From assembly GCF_947331435.1 (NCBI RefSeq), contig NZ_CAMZOF010000007.1:186001-250000 (forward strand): a stretch of 64,000 nucleotides of DNA, written 5' to 3'. Of the stretch, positions 8,421-17,418 are shown piece by piece. The notes below the pieces were generated by a model. The model saw nothing but the letters and a program-made list of their open reading frames with translations. It made no database searches and had not been told where the DNA came from. How positions within the stretch are numbered: the first letter of the stretch is position 1; every line of letters begins with the position of its first letter. Made by a program: the position numbers and the translations under genes. This stretch comes from Pelagibius sp. Alg239-R121. GTDB taxonomy: Bacteria > Pseudomonadota > Alphaproteobacteria > Kiloniellales > Kiloniellaceae.

Positions 8421-9410
8421 ATGATTTCGCGTTACGACATCGCCTTTTTCATCGCCGATCGCTTTTCCTTGTTTGGTTACGCAGTTGCCAGCGAGATGTT
8501 CCGTTTTGCGAACGAGGCTTTGGGTGAAGCAGTCTACGCGACGAAGGTCGTCGCCTCGTCCGGCAGCGTCGTGTCCTCCTCCAACGGAACGCAGATAACG
8601 CCATCAGCAGCTTTTCACGAAACTTCGAGGATCGACAGCGTCATTCTCTGTTCAGGGACCTGGAACAGGTCTGACAGTGCATCGCAGGATCTGCTGGCCT
8701 GGCTACGCACCCATCATCGTCATGGCGGAACGGTGTGTTCGCTGGCGTCCGCGGTTTGGACAGTTGCCGCGACCGGGTTGCTTGACGGCGGCAGTTGTGC
8801 GGCGCACTGGAGCGAGATAGTTGCGCTACAGCGAACGTTCCCCAATGCGCGGTTTACGACCAGACCCTTTGTCGTCGACAACAGGATCTGGACTTGCTCC
8901 GGCGGCGACAGCGTCACTGATATGATCCTGTACTTTCTGTCGGAACGTCATGGCCTGACACTTGCCGAGAAGGTCAGGAGGATGATCTTGCTGAAACCGG
9001 CTCAGGCCGTTCGTCATCAGCGGGACATCCTGGTTCATGAGCAGACATCCGATGCCGAGCTCGTAGGCGAGCAGCTCTTGGGACTGATCGAGGAAAACAT
9101 CGAAGCGCCGCTTTCAATTCAAGAGCTGTGTGCGCGGCTGTCTGTTCCACAGCGTTCGCTCAATCGTATCTGCCATCTGCTGTTTGGGTGCGCGCCGAAA
9201 GAAGTTTATCTGAACGCCCGATTGGAGCGTGCGAAAAGCCTGTTGGCGAACACCCGCTTTACCGTGACGGACATCGCCGGCTTGTGCGGATTCGGCACTT
9301 CGGCGTATTTTGCGGCGGCCTTCAAAGCCAGATTCAATGACACGCCAATCGCCTTTCGCCGGGATCCGAAAAGTGCCGGGATCGTCAACAGCTCAACGGA
9401 CACCGCATGA
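8421..9410 (+). CDS. GlxA-type AraC regulator (DJ-1/PfpI domain + HTH)
   Basis: A 329-residue protein from the ATG at 8421 (a TTG at 8412 is also in frame). An N-terminal DJ-1/PfpI-like ligand domain covers about residues 5-180; a C-terminal AraC double HTH covers about 215-315 (SIQELCARLSVPQRSLNR, then FTVTDIAGLCGFGTSAYF). This architecture is that of GbdR/CdhR, activators of glycine betaine and carnitine catabolism. It is divergent from choline-sulfatase with a 100-bp spacer, so control of that gene by choline or a derivative is a reasonable inference. Confidence 0.87.
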   Translation: MISRYDIAFFIADRFSLFGYAVASEMFRFANEALGEAVYATKVVASSGSVVSSSNGTQITPSAAFHETSRIDSVILCSGTWNRSDSASQDLLAWLRTHHRHGGTVCSLASAVWTVAATGLLDGGSCAAHWSEIVALQRTFPNARFTTRPFVVDNRIWTCSGGDSVTDMILYFLSERHGLTLAEKVRRMILLKPAQAVRHQRDILVHEQTSDAELVGEQLLGLIEENIEAPLSIQELCARLSVPQRSLNRICHLLFGCAPKEVYLNARLERAKSLLANTRFTVTDIAGLCGFGTSAYFAAAFKARFNDTPIAFRRDPKSAGIVNSSTDTA

Positions 9411-9431
9411 CTCTACGTATGCGAGGTGGCT

Positions 9432-10601
9432 TCAAAGACGCCAAGTAACCGGCAGGTTCAGAAGGCCGCGGAATGCCCAGCCTCCAATGCGTACCGGGTC
9501 TGTCTCATCGATTTCGAGATCTTTCAGCCGTTCGAAGAACATCGGCAGAGCGACACCCGCTACAAGGCTACGCGACGCAGCTGCGCCGGCACAGAAATGC
9601 GGGCCGGCACCGAAGGGCATGCTCATCTGATTGTCGCGTAATACTTCGAATCCTTCCGGTGTCTCGAAGTGAGCCTCGTCCCGGTTGGCCGATCCGAACA
9701 TGAAGAAGATTCGTTCTTCCGGATCGAACCGCACACCGCCGTAGTCATGTTCCTGGGCAATCCTGCGCGGCGACATGCCGATGGGGGAGATCCAGCGGCA
9801 GTATTCCTCGAAGGCCTGACTCCAGGACGCTTTACCTTCGCGCACCAGCGCCAGTTGATCCGGGTGAGTCAGCAGCGCCCAGATGCAGCCGAGGATGGCG
9901 TCGCGCGGCTCGTTCTGGCCACCTGAGATCGTCAGCTTGATGTTGGCACGGATGTTCTCCATTGGCATGCCACCCGCCAGCATGACCGACAACAGACTGT
10001 GGTTGGGTGTTTCGCGGACCACCGGCATCATGTCGTCGATGGCGGCATCGATTCCAGCGGTGGCGGCATGACATCGCGCTTCGATATCCGGATCGCCTGC
10101 GTAATTCGCGATGCCGTCGATCATGGCCTGGCTCCAGGCATCCATATCCTGGAAACGCATGTTGGTCAGGCCGGTCATGGACTTCAGGGCCTCGGCACTG
10201 AGGGGCAGGGCGTAGCCGGAGAAGAGATCAGCTGCGCCTTCAGGCACCAGCTCGTCCAGCAGACGTTCGGCATGAGCCTGAAATTGACTGGTCCAGACCT
10301 GACGCACTGCCTTTGGCGAGACGGCAGGGAAGAAGATCTTGCGCTCGGCCATATGCGCAGCACCGTCCTTGCGCATCATGTTCTGGCCCATCAGGACGTT
10401 CATTAGTCCGCCGGGCTGATCCGAGGAAAACACCTCGACATTCTTTTCGCAGACGGCGATGTCGTCACGTTTGGTGAAGAGCGTGGCGCCCAACTGCGGG
10501 ACACGGGCGATGGGGCAGTCTGCCCGCATGACCTTAAGATCAGGGTAGGGGTCCTGCCAAAAGTCCTGCAAATCGATCTCATAGACCGGGGCGTCGGACA
10601 T
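9432..10601 (-). CDS. Cytochrome P450
   Basis: A 389-residue soluble bacterial P450. The heme-thiolate loop is FGAGPHFCAGAA with the axial ligand at about Cys337; the K-helix ExxR motif is EYCR. It monooxygenates an unidentified substrate using external ferredoxin-type reductants; none is encoded nearby. The I-helix reads SGGQNEPRDAI, so the usual acid-Thr pair is Glu-Pro, which should alter proton delivery. A good AGGAG Shine-Dalgarno precedes the ATG. A LysR gene lies directly upstream on the same strand. Confidence 0.93.
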   Translation of the reverse strand: MSDAPVYEIDLQDFWQDPYPDLKVMRADCPIARVPQLGATLFTKRDDIAVCEKNVEVFSSDQPGGLMNVLMGQNMMRKDGAAHMAERKIFFPAVSPKAVRQVWTSQFQAHAERLLDELVPEGAADLFSGYALPLSAEALKSMTGLTNMRFQDMDAWSQAMIDGIANYAGDPDIEARCHAATAGIDAAIDDMMPVVRETPNHSLLSVMLAGGMPMENIRANIKLTISGGQNEPRDAILGCIWALLTHPDQLALVREGKASWSQAFEEYCRWISPIGMSPRRIAQEHDYGGVRFDPEERIFFMFGSANRDEAHFETPEGFEVLRDNQMSMPFGAGPHFCAGAAASRSLVAGVALPMFFERLKDLEIDETDPVRIGGWAFRGLLNLPVTWRL

Positions 10602-10658
10602 AGTTGTTCTCCTACGGTTGAAGAAGTCGGTTAATCCTTCACATGTTAAGCGTTTAAT

Positions 10659-11591
10659 TCAAGCTGATTTCGGTGTCACGATCAGCCGCTGCGCGAGCTT
10701 TGATGCAAAATACTGCTGGCATTCTCCGATGAAAGCTTTGACCAGCCGCCGGGGATTGCCCGGCAGGTAGCCCATCACCAGCTGCAGCGGCCTGACCTCC
10801 GACGAGAGGGGAATACAGCGCAGGAGGTCGCCCGCATAACTGACTTCGGTCATGGGCCGCATGTTCAAGATGGCGCTGCCGACACCGGCGCCGACCAGAC
10901 CGCGCACCATTTCATGGGTCGTTCCCGTAGCGGCGATACGCGGTGTCAGGCCAGCCTGTGTAAATATGCTGCGGTAGTATTCGCCGGCGAAAGGTCGGTC
11001 CAAAAGAACCAGGGGTTCTTCGCTCAGATCGGTTGGTGCGATGCTCTTCCTGCCTGCAAGCTTATGATCACGGGCGACCAGTGCATAGGGTGGTACGGTG
11101 ATCAGCGGGGCGCAGTCGATACCCGGTTTCAGGTCCTCGGACACGAAGAGGATGACGTCATAGGTGCCGTTCAGCAGCCCGGCCTGTGCCGTTTCGTTGT
11201 CGCACTCGTGAAACCGCAGCGAAATTGCGTTGCTGTCCTTTGTCAGGCGCGCGGAGATCGCCGGCAGGAAGGCCGACGCAACGGGAGCGTAATAGCCGAC
11301 GTTCAGGCTGCCGGTCAGCGCCGTCCTGAGGTCACCGCCTTCTGCGATCAGATTCTCGTACTCCTCGAGCAGATGACGGACCTTTACCAGCAGCAGCTTG
11401 CCCGTGGCCGTCGGCTGGATACCTTTTGAAGGCATACGGGTGACCAGCTGCAATCCGAAATCCTGCTCCACCTGTTCGATGGCCGCGGAAACGGCGGAAG
11501 GCACGACATTGAGGCTTTCGGCGGCTCTGGAGATGCTGTTGTGCTCCAGGGCCGTATGAAAGTAACGCAAGGCTTTGAGGCTGGGTGCCAT
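10659..11591 (-). CDS. LysR-family transcriptional regulator
   Basis: A 310-residue LysR protein: N-terminal HTH at about residues 5-63 (ISRAAESLNVVPSAVSAAI), linker helix, then the effector domain to about 300. A GGAGACT element precedes the ATG. It is upstream of the P450 gene on the same strand, with 57 bp between them, and divergent from the sterol-desaturase-family gene. Either or both may be its targets. The effector is unknown. Confidence 0.88.
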   Translation of the reverse strand: MAPSLKALRYFHTALEHNSISRAAESLNVVPSAVSAAIEQVEQDFGLQLVTRMPSKGIQPTATGKLLLVKVRHLLEEYENLIAEGGDLRTALTGSLNVGYYAPVASAFLPAISARLTKDSNAISLRFHECDNETAQAGLLNGTYDVILFVSEDLKPGIDCAPLITVPPYALVARDHKLAGRKSIAPTDLSEEPLVLLDRPFAGEYYRSIFTQAGLTPRIAATGTTHEMVRGLVGAGVGSAILNMRPMTEVSYAGDLLRCIPLSSEVRPLQLVMGYLPGNPRRLVKAFIGECQQYFASKLAQRLIVTPKSA

Positions 11592-11743
11592 TGCAGAGTC
11601 TCCCGTGAAAAGCCAATCATCGGAAAAAATGAGGAATAGATCCAGAAAATAGCGTTATTCCGATCTTTTGCGCTTGGGTTAAGCTCGAAGCAGATCGAAG
11701 CGCCGCTCGGAAAGAAGGCGGCATGCTTGTGGGAGTGAAATCT

Positions 11744-12790
11744 ATGAGCGAACAGCTAACCGCAGACGCCACCTCGGACGTCAATCGCACAGCGACGTCT
11801 GCGGTGCGCAGGGAAAAGCGCGGCAGCAAGTGGAACTACCGCCCGGACCTGCCGCTCCAGGTCTCGCCAATGTTTCAGTGGCCTGTACGGCCACTCGCGA
11901 TCTTCAGCTGGATCTGGAAGTCCTGGTTCCCGGTTTCCGAGCGCCTGATCATTGTCGGACTCGCGGCGATCTCATGGTTCTATCTGCATCCGGCTCTAGA
12001 AGACTGCCGGGACTTGGCATTTGGATGGATCGCCCAGATCTGGGCCCGTAACCTGGGCCTGATGTTTCTGGTCGCCGGCGGCCTGCATCTCTACTTCTTT
12101 GTCTTCCGCAAGCAGGGTGATGTCCGGCGCTACGATGCGCGAGCACTGAAGACCGATAACAACAGCTTCACCTTCAAGAACCAGGTTCTGGACAACATGT
12201 TCTGGAGCTGCGCCAGTGGGGTGACCATCTGGTCGGCTTACGAGGTCTTGATGATGTGGGGCATGGCCAACGGCTACGTTCCCACCCTGGCCTGGAGCGA
12301 GAGCCCGGTCTGGTTCGTCCTGCTTTTCCTACTCGTGCCGCTCTGGGAATCTTTCTACTTCTACTGGGTGCACCGGTTTTTACACTGGCCGCCGCTCTAC
12401 CGGATTGCGCACGCGTTGCATCACCGGAACACCAATGTGGGGCCCTGGTCGGGAATGTCGATGCATCCGATCGAACACGTGCTGTACCTCGGCACGGTGC
12501 TGATTCACTGGGTGGTGGCGGCCCACCCGCTGCACATCATCTATCATCTGCAATACTTCACCCTGACGGCTGCGACGACGCATACCGGCTTCGAAGGACT
12601 TGTGGTCAAGGACAAGAACCGCCTGTCGCTGGGCACTTTCCATCACCAGATGCACCACCGCTACTTCGAGTGCAATTACGGCGGTCTGGAAATGCCCTGG
12701 GACAAGTGGTTCGGCTCCTTCCACGATGGCACGAGCGAAGCCCACGAGCGTCTTCGCGGACGGCGCCGGCGCGCGCTGGGAGAGGCATGA
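11744..12790 (+). CDS. Sterol desaturase / fatty acid hydroxylase family protein
   Basis: A 348-residue integral membrane di-iron oxygenase. The start is placed at the ATG with GGGAGTG upstream; another in-frame ATG is at 11723. Several hydrophobic segments lie between residues 35 and 250. Histidine clusters HRFLH, HALHH, HPIEH and HHQMHHRYFE supply the metal ligands of the fatty acid hydroxylase superfamily. The substrate (sterol, lipid or carotenoid) cannot be told. The stop overlaps the start of the next gene in an ATGA, so the two are translationally coupled. Confidence 0.88.
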   Translation: MSEQLTADATSDVNRTATSAVRREKRGSKWNYRPDLPLQVSPMFQWPVRPLAIFSWIWKSWFPVSERLIIVGLAAISWFYLHPALEDCRDLAFGWIAQIWARNLGLMFLVAGGLHLYFFVFRKQGDVRRYDARALKTDNNSFTFKNQVLDNMFWSCASGVTIWSAYEVLMMWGMANGYVPTLAWSESPVWFVLLFLLVPLWESFYFYWVHRFLHWPPLYRIAHALHHRNTNVGPWSGMSMHPIEHVLYLGTVLIHWVVAAHPLHIIYHLQYFTLTAATTHTGFEGLVVKDKNRLSLGTFHHQMHHRYFECNYGGLEMPWDKWFGSFHDGTSEAHERLRGRRRRALGEA

Positions 12791-13575
12791 TGCCCAAGCT
12801 GACGGTAAAGGACCTGCTGGAAGCAAAGGGCAAGCGCAGGCTCGCATTCGTGCAGGTTGCCCGGGAAGAAGAGGCGGCGGCAGCGGCGCTTGCCGGCATG
12901 GATATGATCGGTACCGCTTTCCGCCCTGAAACCCAGAGTTTCCCGGCAGCAGCGGTGGACACGCACTTCCAGTTCGGTTTGCCGTGGGGGTGCCATGCGT
13001 CGGCTGAAGAAGCGCTCAGAGACGCCATGCGCGCCATGGAGGCAGGTGCCGACTCGATCTACTGTGCCATGAGCCCGCAGATCGTCGAGATCCTTGCTCG
13101 CGAAGGTGTTCCGGTGATCGCACACGTTGGTTTGGTACCGCCAAAAGCGACTTGGGTAGGTGGTATGCGCGCTGTCGGGCGTTCCGCAGAGCAGGCTCTG
13201 CAGGTCTATTCTGAAGTGCGCAGTTTCGAAAGCGCTGGCGCCTTTGCCGTCGAAATTGAGGTCGTGCCCGCGCGCCTGGCCGCCGAAATTACCCGCCGTG
13301 TTTCCCTCCTTACGATCTCACTCGGTTCGGGACTGGATTGTGACGTGCAGTATCTTTTTTCCGCCGATCTTCTGGGCGAGAACCGTGGCCATATTCCGCG
13401 GCATGCAAAGGTCTATCGTAATTTTGCCGCGGAGCGTGACCGGCTTCAGGTGGAGCGGGTTGCCGCTTATGGCGAATACCTCGCGGATGTCAAAGACGGC
13501 GCCTTTCCCGAAGCCGGGCATACGGTGCCGATGGCGGATGCGGACTTTGAGACCCTCTTGAGTAAGATTGGCTAA
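12787..13575 (+). CDS. PanB-like (ketopantoate hydroxymethyltransferase-family) protein, divergent
   Basis: A 262-residue TIM-barrel-type protein resembling 3-methyl-2-oxobutanoate hydroxymethyltransferase: a TVKDLLEAKGKRRL-type N-terminus, AMEAGADSIY, VIAHVGLVPP, AVEIEVVP with the equivalent of the catalytic Glu, and a GHIPRHAKVYRNF C-terminal block. The two Mg-binding aspartates of PanB (in GDS and ADLPF) appear replaced (GTA and GLPWG). It is therefore unlikely to be a normal pantothenate enzyme. It overlaps the desaturase-family gene by 4 bp, pointing to a joint pathway. The start is either of two consecutive ATGs (12787 or 12790). Confidence 0.72.
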   Translation: MMPKLTVKDLLEAKGKRRLAFVQVAREEEAAAAALAGMDMIGTAFRPETQSFPAAAVDTHFQFGLPWGCHASAEEALRDAMRAMEAGADSIYCAMSPQIVEILAREGVPVIAHVGLVPPKATWVGGMRAVGRSAEQALQVYSEVRSFESAGAFAVEIEVVPARLAAEITRRVSLLTISLGSGLDCDVQYLFSADLLGENRGHIPRHAKVYRNFAAERDRLQVERVAAYGEYLADVKDGAFPEAGHTVPMADADFETLLSKIG

Positions 13576-13992
13576 AGCGAGAATCGCCCTCAATCTGTAT
13601 GAATTCGGGGTCGACTTCGGTCAGGCAGCCGGATGGTATGTTAGAAGACCGGTCGTCGGAGGACCCAAGGGTACCGACAGGGCAGACGAGAACAGCAGGC
13701 CTTTATCACGCAACTTGTATAAGTTTTATCAGCGGGCAAAGACGGCCTTTTAGTTGCTCAACACAATGACCGTATTCTGTGCATTTTGCCGAGGGAAACA
13801 CAGGATCGGAGATTTGAGACCGCTTTAGAAAGTCCAGCGCGCAGCGATTTGAATGGTGTTTGGTTTAGTCATATGAAATTGAGCATAAGCGCGTAGAAGG
13901 CGCGTTCCCGGTTCCAAGCCGGAGATCCAGTGTGCGAAGTGTGGTGACTGCCTTTTAGCTTCGGTTCTCGTTCGGGTGAAACGACCGAACCA
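13576..13992. other. 417-bp intergenic region without a recognised gene
   Basis: This lies between the PanB-like gene (+) and the AraC gene (-), which converge. A short 61-codon ORF here has no supporting features. An imperfect hairpin, GGTTCTCGTT with AACGACCGAACC (2-nt bulge), at 13963-13991 abuts the AraC stop and could end that transcript, though no T-run follows. Nothing else is recognisable. Confidence 0.5.
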
Positions 13993-14841
13993 TTATCTAA
14001 GCACACGCCCGACCTCTATATGTCCCATCCGAAAGTTGTTGGGGGACACGCCTGTTTTGGATTTGAAGAACCTCGTAAAATGCCCCTGAGCGGAAAACCC
14101 CAATCGCTCGGAAATTTCCGCAATCGTAACGCCGGGATCGCTGAGAAGGTGAGAGGCGCGTTCACAGCACAGGGTGTCCAGATAAGTGCGCGGGGAAAGA
14201 CCGGTGCATTGGCGAAAGCGCGCATAAAACTGTGACCGCGACAGTCCCACGGCACGTGCAACGTCGTTCAGATCCAGTTCTTTGGAAGGTTCCTGACGAA
14301 ATGCCTTGATCGCCTTTCGAATCCGATGGTCGCTTACAAACGAACGATCCGTACTCTGCGCCGACATAACATCGGTGTTTGAGCATTGCAGGACAGACCA
14401 GACCAGATCGCGCAGCAATGTATCGAATTGCTCTTCATCGCTGTGCAAATCCACCATCTGATAGGCGAGTTGCGCAGCTTGTTCCTGTAGCTGGGAACTG
14501 ACGGTCGCCGTTGCTTTTAAGAAGGGCAGGTTTTTGGAACCTGCCAGAATTTTCACCCCATGCTCGCCGAACCAGAGCGTGTCGATATAGAGCGCCAGCA
14601 GGACCGTCGGTTCGACACCAGTAGGCCGCTGATTGGAATGCACGACCCAGGGATTGACCAGCACCACCTGCGTATCGGTGAGGCTCGCGCTTTTCCCGTT
14701 GACGCTATAGATCGTGTCGGGACCGGAAAGTTTGATGAGCGCGTGAACCTGGGAATGGGCGTGATCCAGAACCGGCTCCGTCGCCGACAACAGGGCGACC
14801 CGCCCAAACGCCCCTACGACAATTCCCAATGCGTCGGCCAT
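13993..14841 (-). CDS. AraC-family transcriptional regulator
   Basis: A 282-residue protein from the ATG of MADALGIVV, preceded by AAGGGA; a 22-residue longer form starting at 14907 is possible. An N-terminal cupin-like sensing domain spans about residues 1-150 and a C-terminal AraC HTH pair covers about 175-275 (LNDVARAVGLSRSQFYARF, then VTIAEISERLGFSAQGHFTRFF). It is divergent from the aldehyde dehydrogenase operon with a 143-bp spacer and is the likely activator of that operon. Confidence 0.87.
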   Translation of the reverse strand: MADALGIVVGAFGRVALLSATEPVLDHAHSQVHALIKLSGPDTIYSVNGKSASLTDTQVVLVNPWVVHSNQRPTGVEPTVLLALYIDTLWFGEHGVKILAGSKNLPFLKATATVSSQLQEQAAQLAYQMVDLHSDEEQFDTLLRDLVWSVLQCSNTDVMSAQSTDRSFVSDHRIRKAIKAFRQEPSKELDLNDVARAVGLSRSQFYARFRQCTGLSPRTYLDTLCCERASHLLSDPGVTIAEISERLGFSAQGHFTRFFKSKTGVSPNNFRMGHIEVGRVLR

Positions 14842-14984
14842 CGTATCCCTTTGGCATATGTCGCGAAATAATCGGACAAAAAGGTAAATAGCACGACGGC
14901 GGGGCAAAGACCACAGAATGAGGGCGTGTCATCCTGAGTTCGACAAACAAGTGCTGCGGCACGCGAACGAAAAGGAACGACACT

Positions 14985-16454
14985 TTGGCCCAATTGCCTG
15001 AATTTCTGAAATCTGAAGGTTATGTCGGCGGACAATGGGTGGCCGCCAATTCAGGTAATCGTCTTGACGTTCTTGACCCTGCAACCGGTGAAACTCTGGT
15101 AACGGTGCCGCGCATGGGCGCGGTTGAAACCACTGAAGCGATTGCCAAAGCGCAGGCTGCATTCGAAGGTTGGAGTCGCCGGACGGCTGTCGACAGGGCG
15201 ACTGTTCTACAGGCATGGGCCGCAGCGATGCGCGCCAATGCAGAAGACCTCGCTAGGTTGCTGACGCTCGAACAGGGCAAACCTTTGAGCGAGTCACGTG
15301 TTGAGATCGAGTATGCTGCCAGTTTCTTCAGCTGGTTCGCCGAAGAAGGTCGCAGGCTGTACGGGGATATTATCCCCTCGCACCGTACCGACGCGCGCAT
15401 TCTTGTCACTCGGAATGCGCTTGGCGTGGTTGGCGGCATTACGCCGTGGAACTTTCCGTCGGCGATGGTGACGCGCAAGGCCGCGCCCGCGCTTGCAGCC
15501 GGCAATTGCATGGTCCTGAAACCCGCCGAAGCCACGCCGCTGTCCGCGCTGGCAATCGCCGCGCTGGGGGAACAGGCGGGCGTTCCCGCCGGCGTGTTCA
15601 ATGTTGTCACCGGTGGCCGGGAAGAAGCTCCGCAAATTGGCAAAGCTCTGATCGACAGCCCCCTCGTGCGCAAGATCGGTTTTACCGGCTCAACAGCCGT
15701 CGGCAAGCAGCTGATGCGCGACTGCGCTGGTGATCTGACGAAGGTGAGTCTTGAGCTCGGCGGCAACGCTGCATTCATCGTGTTCGACGACGCCGATATC
15801 GAGGCGGCTCTTGACGGTGCGCAAATCTGCAAGTTCCGCAATGCCGGCCAAACCTGTATCGCGGCAAACCGCATTTTCGTTCAGGAGAGCATTCACGACA
15901 AATTCGTCGAAGCACTGTGCGCGCGGGCACAGGATATCGAGGTCGGCCACGGCCTTGAACAAAACGTAAGTCAAGGCCCTCTGATTGACACGCGCGGGTT
16001 GGAAAAGGTCGAGCGGCTGGTCGCGGATGCAACTGAGAAAGGCGCGACGCTCCACCTCGGCGGCCAGTGTCACGCCGCCGGCGGTACTTATTACCAGCCG
16101 ACGGTTATGACGGGTGTTACGCCAGCCATGGATATCTCTCACGAAGAGGTATTCGGTCCGGTTGCCGCAATCACCAGCTTTCGCGACGAACAGGATGCCA
16201 TCGAGATGGCGAACGACACGCCCTATGGCCTGGCCGGGTACTTTTACAGCCGCGATGTAGGGCGGATTTTCCGCGTCGCAGATGCCCTGAAAACCGGCAT
16301 TGTCGGCGTCAACACCGGGCTCATTTCCACCGAGGTCGCCCCCTTCGGCGGTGTCAAGGAAAGCGGCATCGGGCGCGAAGGATCGAAATACGGCATCGAG
16401 GACTGGACCGAGCTGAAATACATCTGCCTTGCAGGCCTGGAGGCTGCGTCATGA
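14985..16454 (+). CDS. Aldehyde dehydrogenase, succinate-semialdehyde dehydrogenase-like
   Basis: A full-length 489-residue ALDH starting at a TTG with AAGGA about 10 nt upstream; no good ATG is available. The cofactor motif PWNFPSAM, the general base in LELGGNAAF and the nucleophile in NAGQTCIAANR are intact. It resembles the GabD/succinate-semialdehyde or glutarate-semialdehyde group. It is first in an operon with a ThDP enzyme that could generate an aldehyde by decarboxylating a 2-oxo acid, so it may oxidise that product. Its stop overlaps the next start in ATGA. Confidence 0.9.
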   Translation: MAQLPEFLKSEGYVGGQWVAANSGNRLDVLDPATGETLVTVPRMGAVETTEAIAKAQAAFEGWSRRTAVDRATVLQAWAAAMRANAEDLARLLTLEQGKPLSESRVEIEYAASFFSWFAEEGRRLYGDIIPSHRTDARILVTRNALGVVGGITPWNFPSAMVTRKAAPALAAGNCMVLKPAEATPLSALAIAALGEQAGVPAGVFNVVTGGREEAPQIGKALIDSPLVRKIGFTGSTAVGKQLMRDCAGDLTKVSLELGGNAAFIVFDDADIEAALDGAQICKFRNAGQTCIAANRIFVQESIHDKFVEALCARAQDIEVGHGLEQNVSQGPLIDTRGLEKVERLVADATEKGATLHLGGQCHAAGGTYYQPTVMTGVTPAMDISHEEVFGPVAAITSFRDEQDAIEMANDTPYGLAGYFYSRDVGRIFRVADALKTGIVGVNTGLISTEVAPFGGVKESGIGREGSKYGIEDWTELKYICLAGLEAAS

Positions 16455-16768
16455 TCGTCGAAGAGCGCATCTATACACTGCATATTGGCAAGGTTCCTGA
16501 GTATCTGAAGCTGTATGAGGCCGAAGGTCTGGCCGTTCAGACCCGAATTCTGGGCAATCTTCTTGGATATTATCAGGTTGAATTCGGTCCTCAGAACCAG
16601 ATCGTGCACCTGTGGTCCTACAGCGGCCTAGAAGACCGTCAGACCCGACGCAAGGCGCTGGTCCGCGACCCCGATTGGACAAACTACGTCAAAAAAATCC
16701 GGCCGCTGGTCCGGTATCAGGAAAACAAACTGCTGCTGCCTGCGTCGTTCATGCAAGAACGAGCCTAG
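16451..16768 (+). CDS. NIPSNAP-family protein
   Basis: A 105-residue single-domain NIPSNAP protein: IVEERIYTLHIGKVPEYLKL at the start, then LGYYQVEFGPQNQIVHLWSY, the recognisable core of this dimeric alpha-beta barrel family. The biochemical role of bacterial members is unclear; they often sit in catabolic operons. It is translationally coupled to the upstream ALDH by a 4-bp ATGA overlap. Confidence 0.85.
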   Translation: MIVEERIYTLHIGKVPEYLKLYEAEGLAVQTRILGNLLGYYQVEFGPQNQIVHLWSYSGLEDRQTRRKALVRDPDWTNYVKKIRPLVRYQENKLLLPASFMQERA

Positions 16769-16788
16769 CGTTTTAGGGGAGAGTACCG

Positions 16789-17418
16789 TTGGAATTGCAT
16801 TTGTTTGAAGACAACCTTTCAGATGGTCAACAGGCTGCGTTCGGCGATACCATTGCCCGGGCGATCTATGTGACCGCAGGGGAAGTCACCGTCGAAGGAA
16901 AGGTGCATTCCTGTGACGAGGGGTTCGTTGCCGACGGGCCGGTGACGCTGGTGGCGGGAGCTGAGGGCGCATCGCTGTGGCGTTGGGATCTGTCCGATGC
17001 GCTGCCTGCTACAGGTCCACGGCAAACCGCCAAAAAACTCTCTGGCGAAATCCCGGAGAATCTGGCGGGACCCGGTAGTTTTCTGCGGCTTGACAGTGTT
17101 GCGTTCCCGCCCTCGGGCACGGCAATGCTGCACACCCATCAGGGCCCGGGTATCCGTTGCCTGCGCGAGGGTGCGATCAGGATTGACACTGGTGGTCAAT
17201 CCACCTCATTCGGACCCGGCGGCGCGTGGTTTGAAGTTGGTCCTTTGCCGGTTTTCGCTCAGGCCGATCATGCGATCCAGAGCCGGTTCATCCGCGTGAT
17301 GGTTCTGCCGGATGCGCTGCGAGGAAAATCCTCGATCCACTACGAAAATGAGGAAGACCGCGCAAAACCCAAATCCCAGAGTTACCGCAATTTCGGCGAG
17401 ATTGGGCTATCCCTGTGA
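16789..17418 (+). CDS. Cupin-like protein
   Basis: A 209-residue protein starting at TTG with a strong AGGGGAGAG Shine-Dalgarno. Two cupin-like halves are apparent: residues 10-70 (VTAGEVTVEG) and 95-170 (LHTHQGPGIRCLREGAIRI), the second with an HTH metal-site candidate. It may be a bicupin with one degenerate half. It could be an isomerase or dioxygenase-type accessory enzyme, or a sensor; the function is not recognised. Its stop overlaps the next start (GTGA). Confidence 0.65.
   Translation: MELHLFEDNLSDGQQAAFGDTIARAIYVTAGEVTVEGKVHSCDEGFVADGPVTLVAGAEGASLWRWDLSDALPATGPRQTAKKLSGEIPENLAGPGSFLRLDSVAFPPSGTAMLHTHQGPGIRCLREGAIRIDTGGQSTSFGPGGAWFEVGPLPVFAQADHAIQSRFIRVMVLPDALRGKSSIHYENEEDRAKPKSQSYRNFGEIGLSL

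Noticed and set aside
12256-12786. Upstream in-frame extension of the PanB-like protein
   Set aside because: It overlaps the desaturase-family gene in another frame, and the ATGA overlap gives a natural start.
13568-13753. 61-codon frame after the PanB-like gene
   Set aside because: There is no ribosome site, no family similarity and no conserved-looking composition; left as intergenic.
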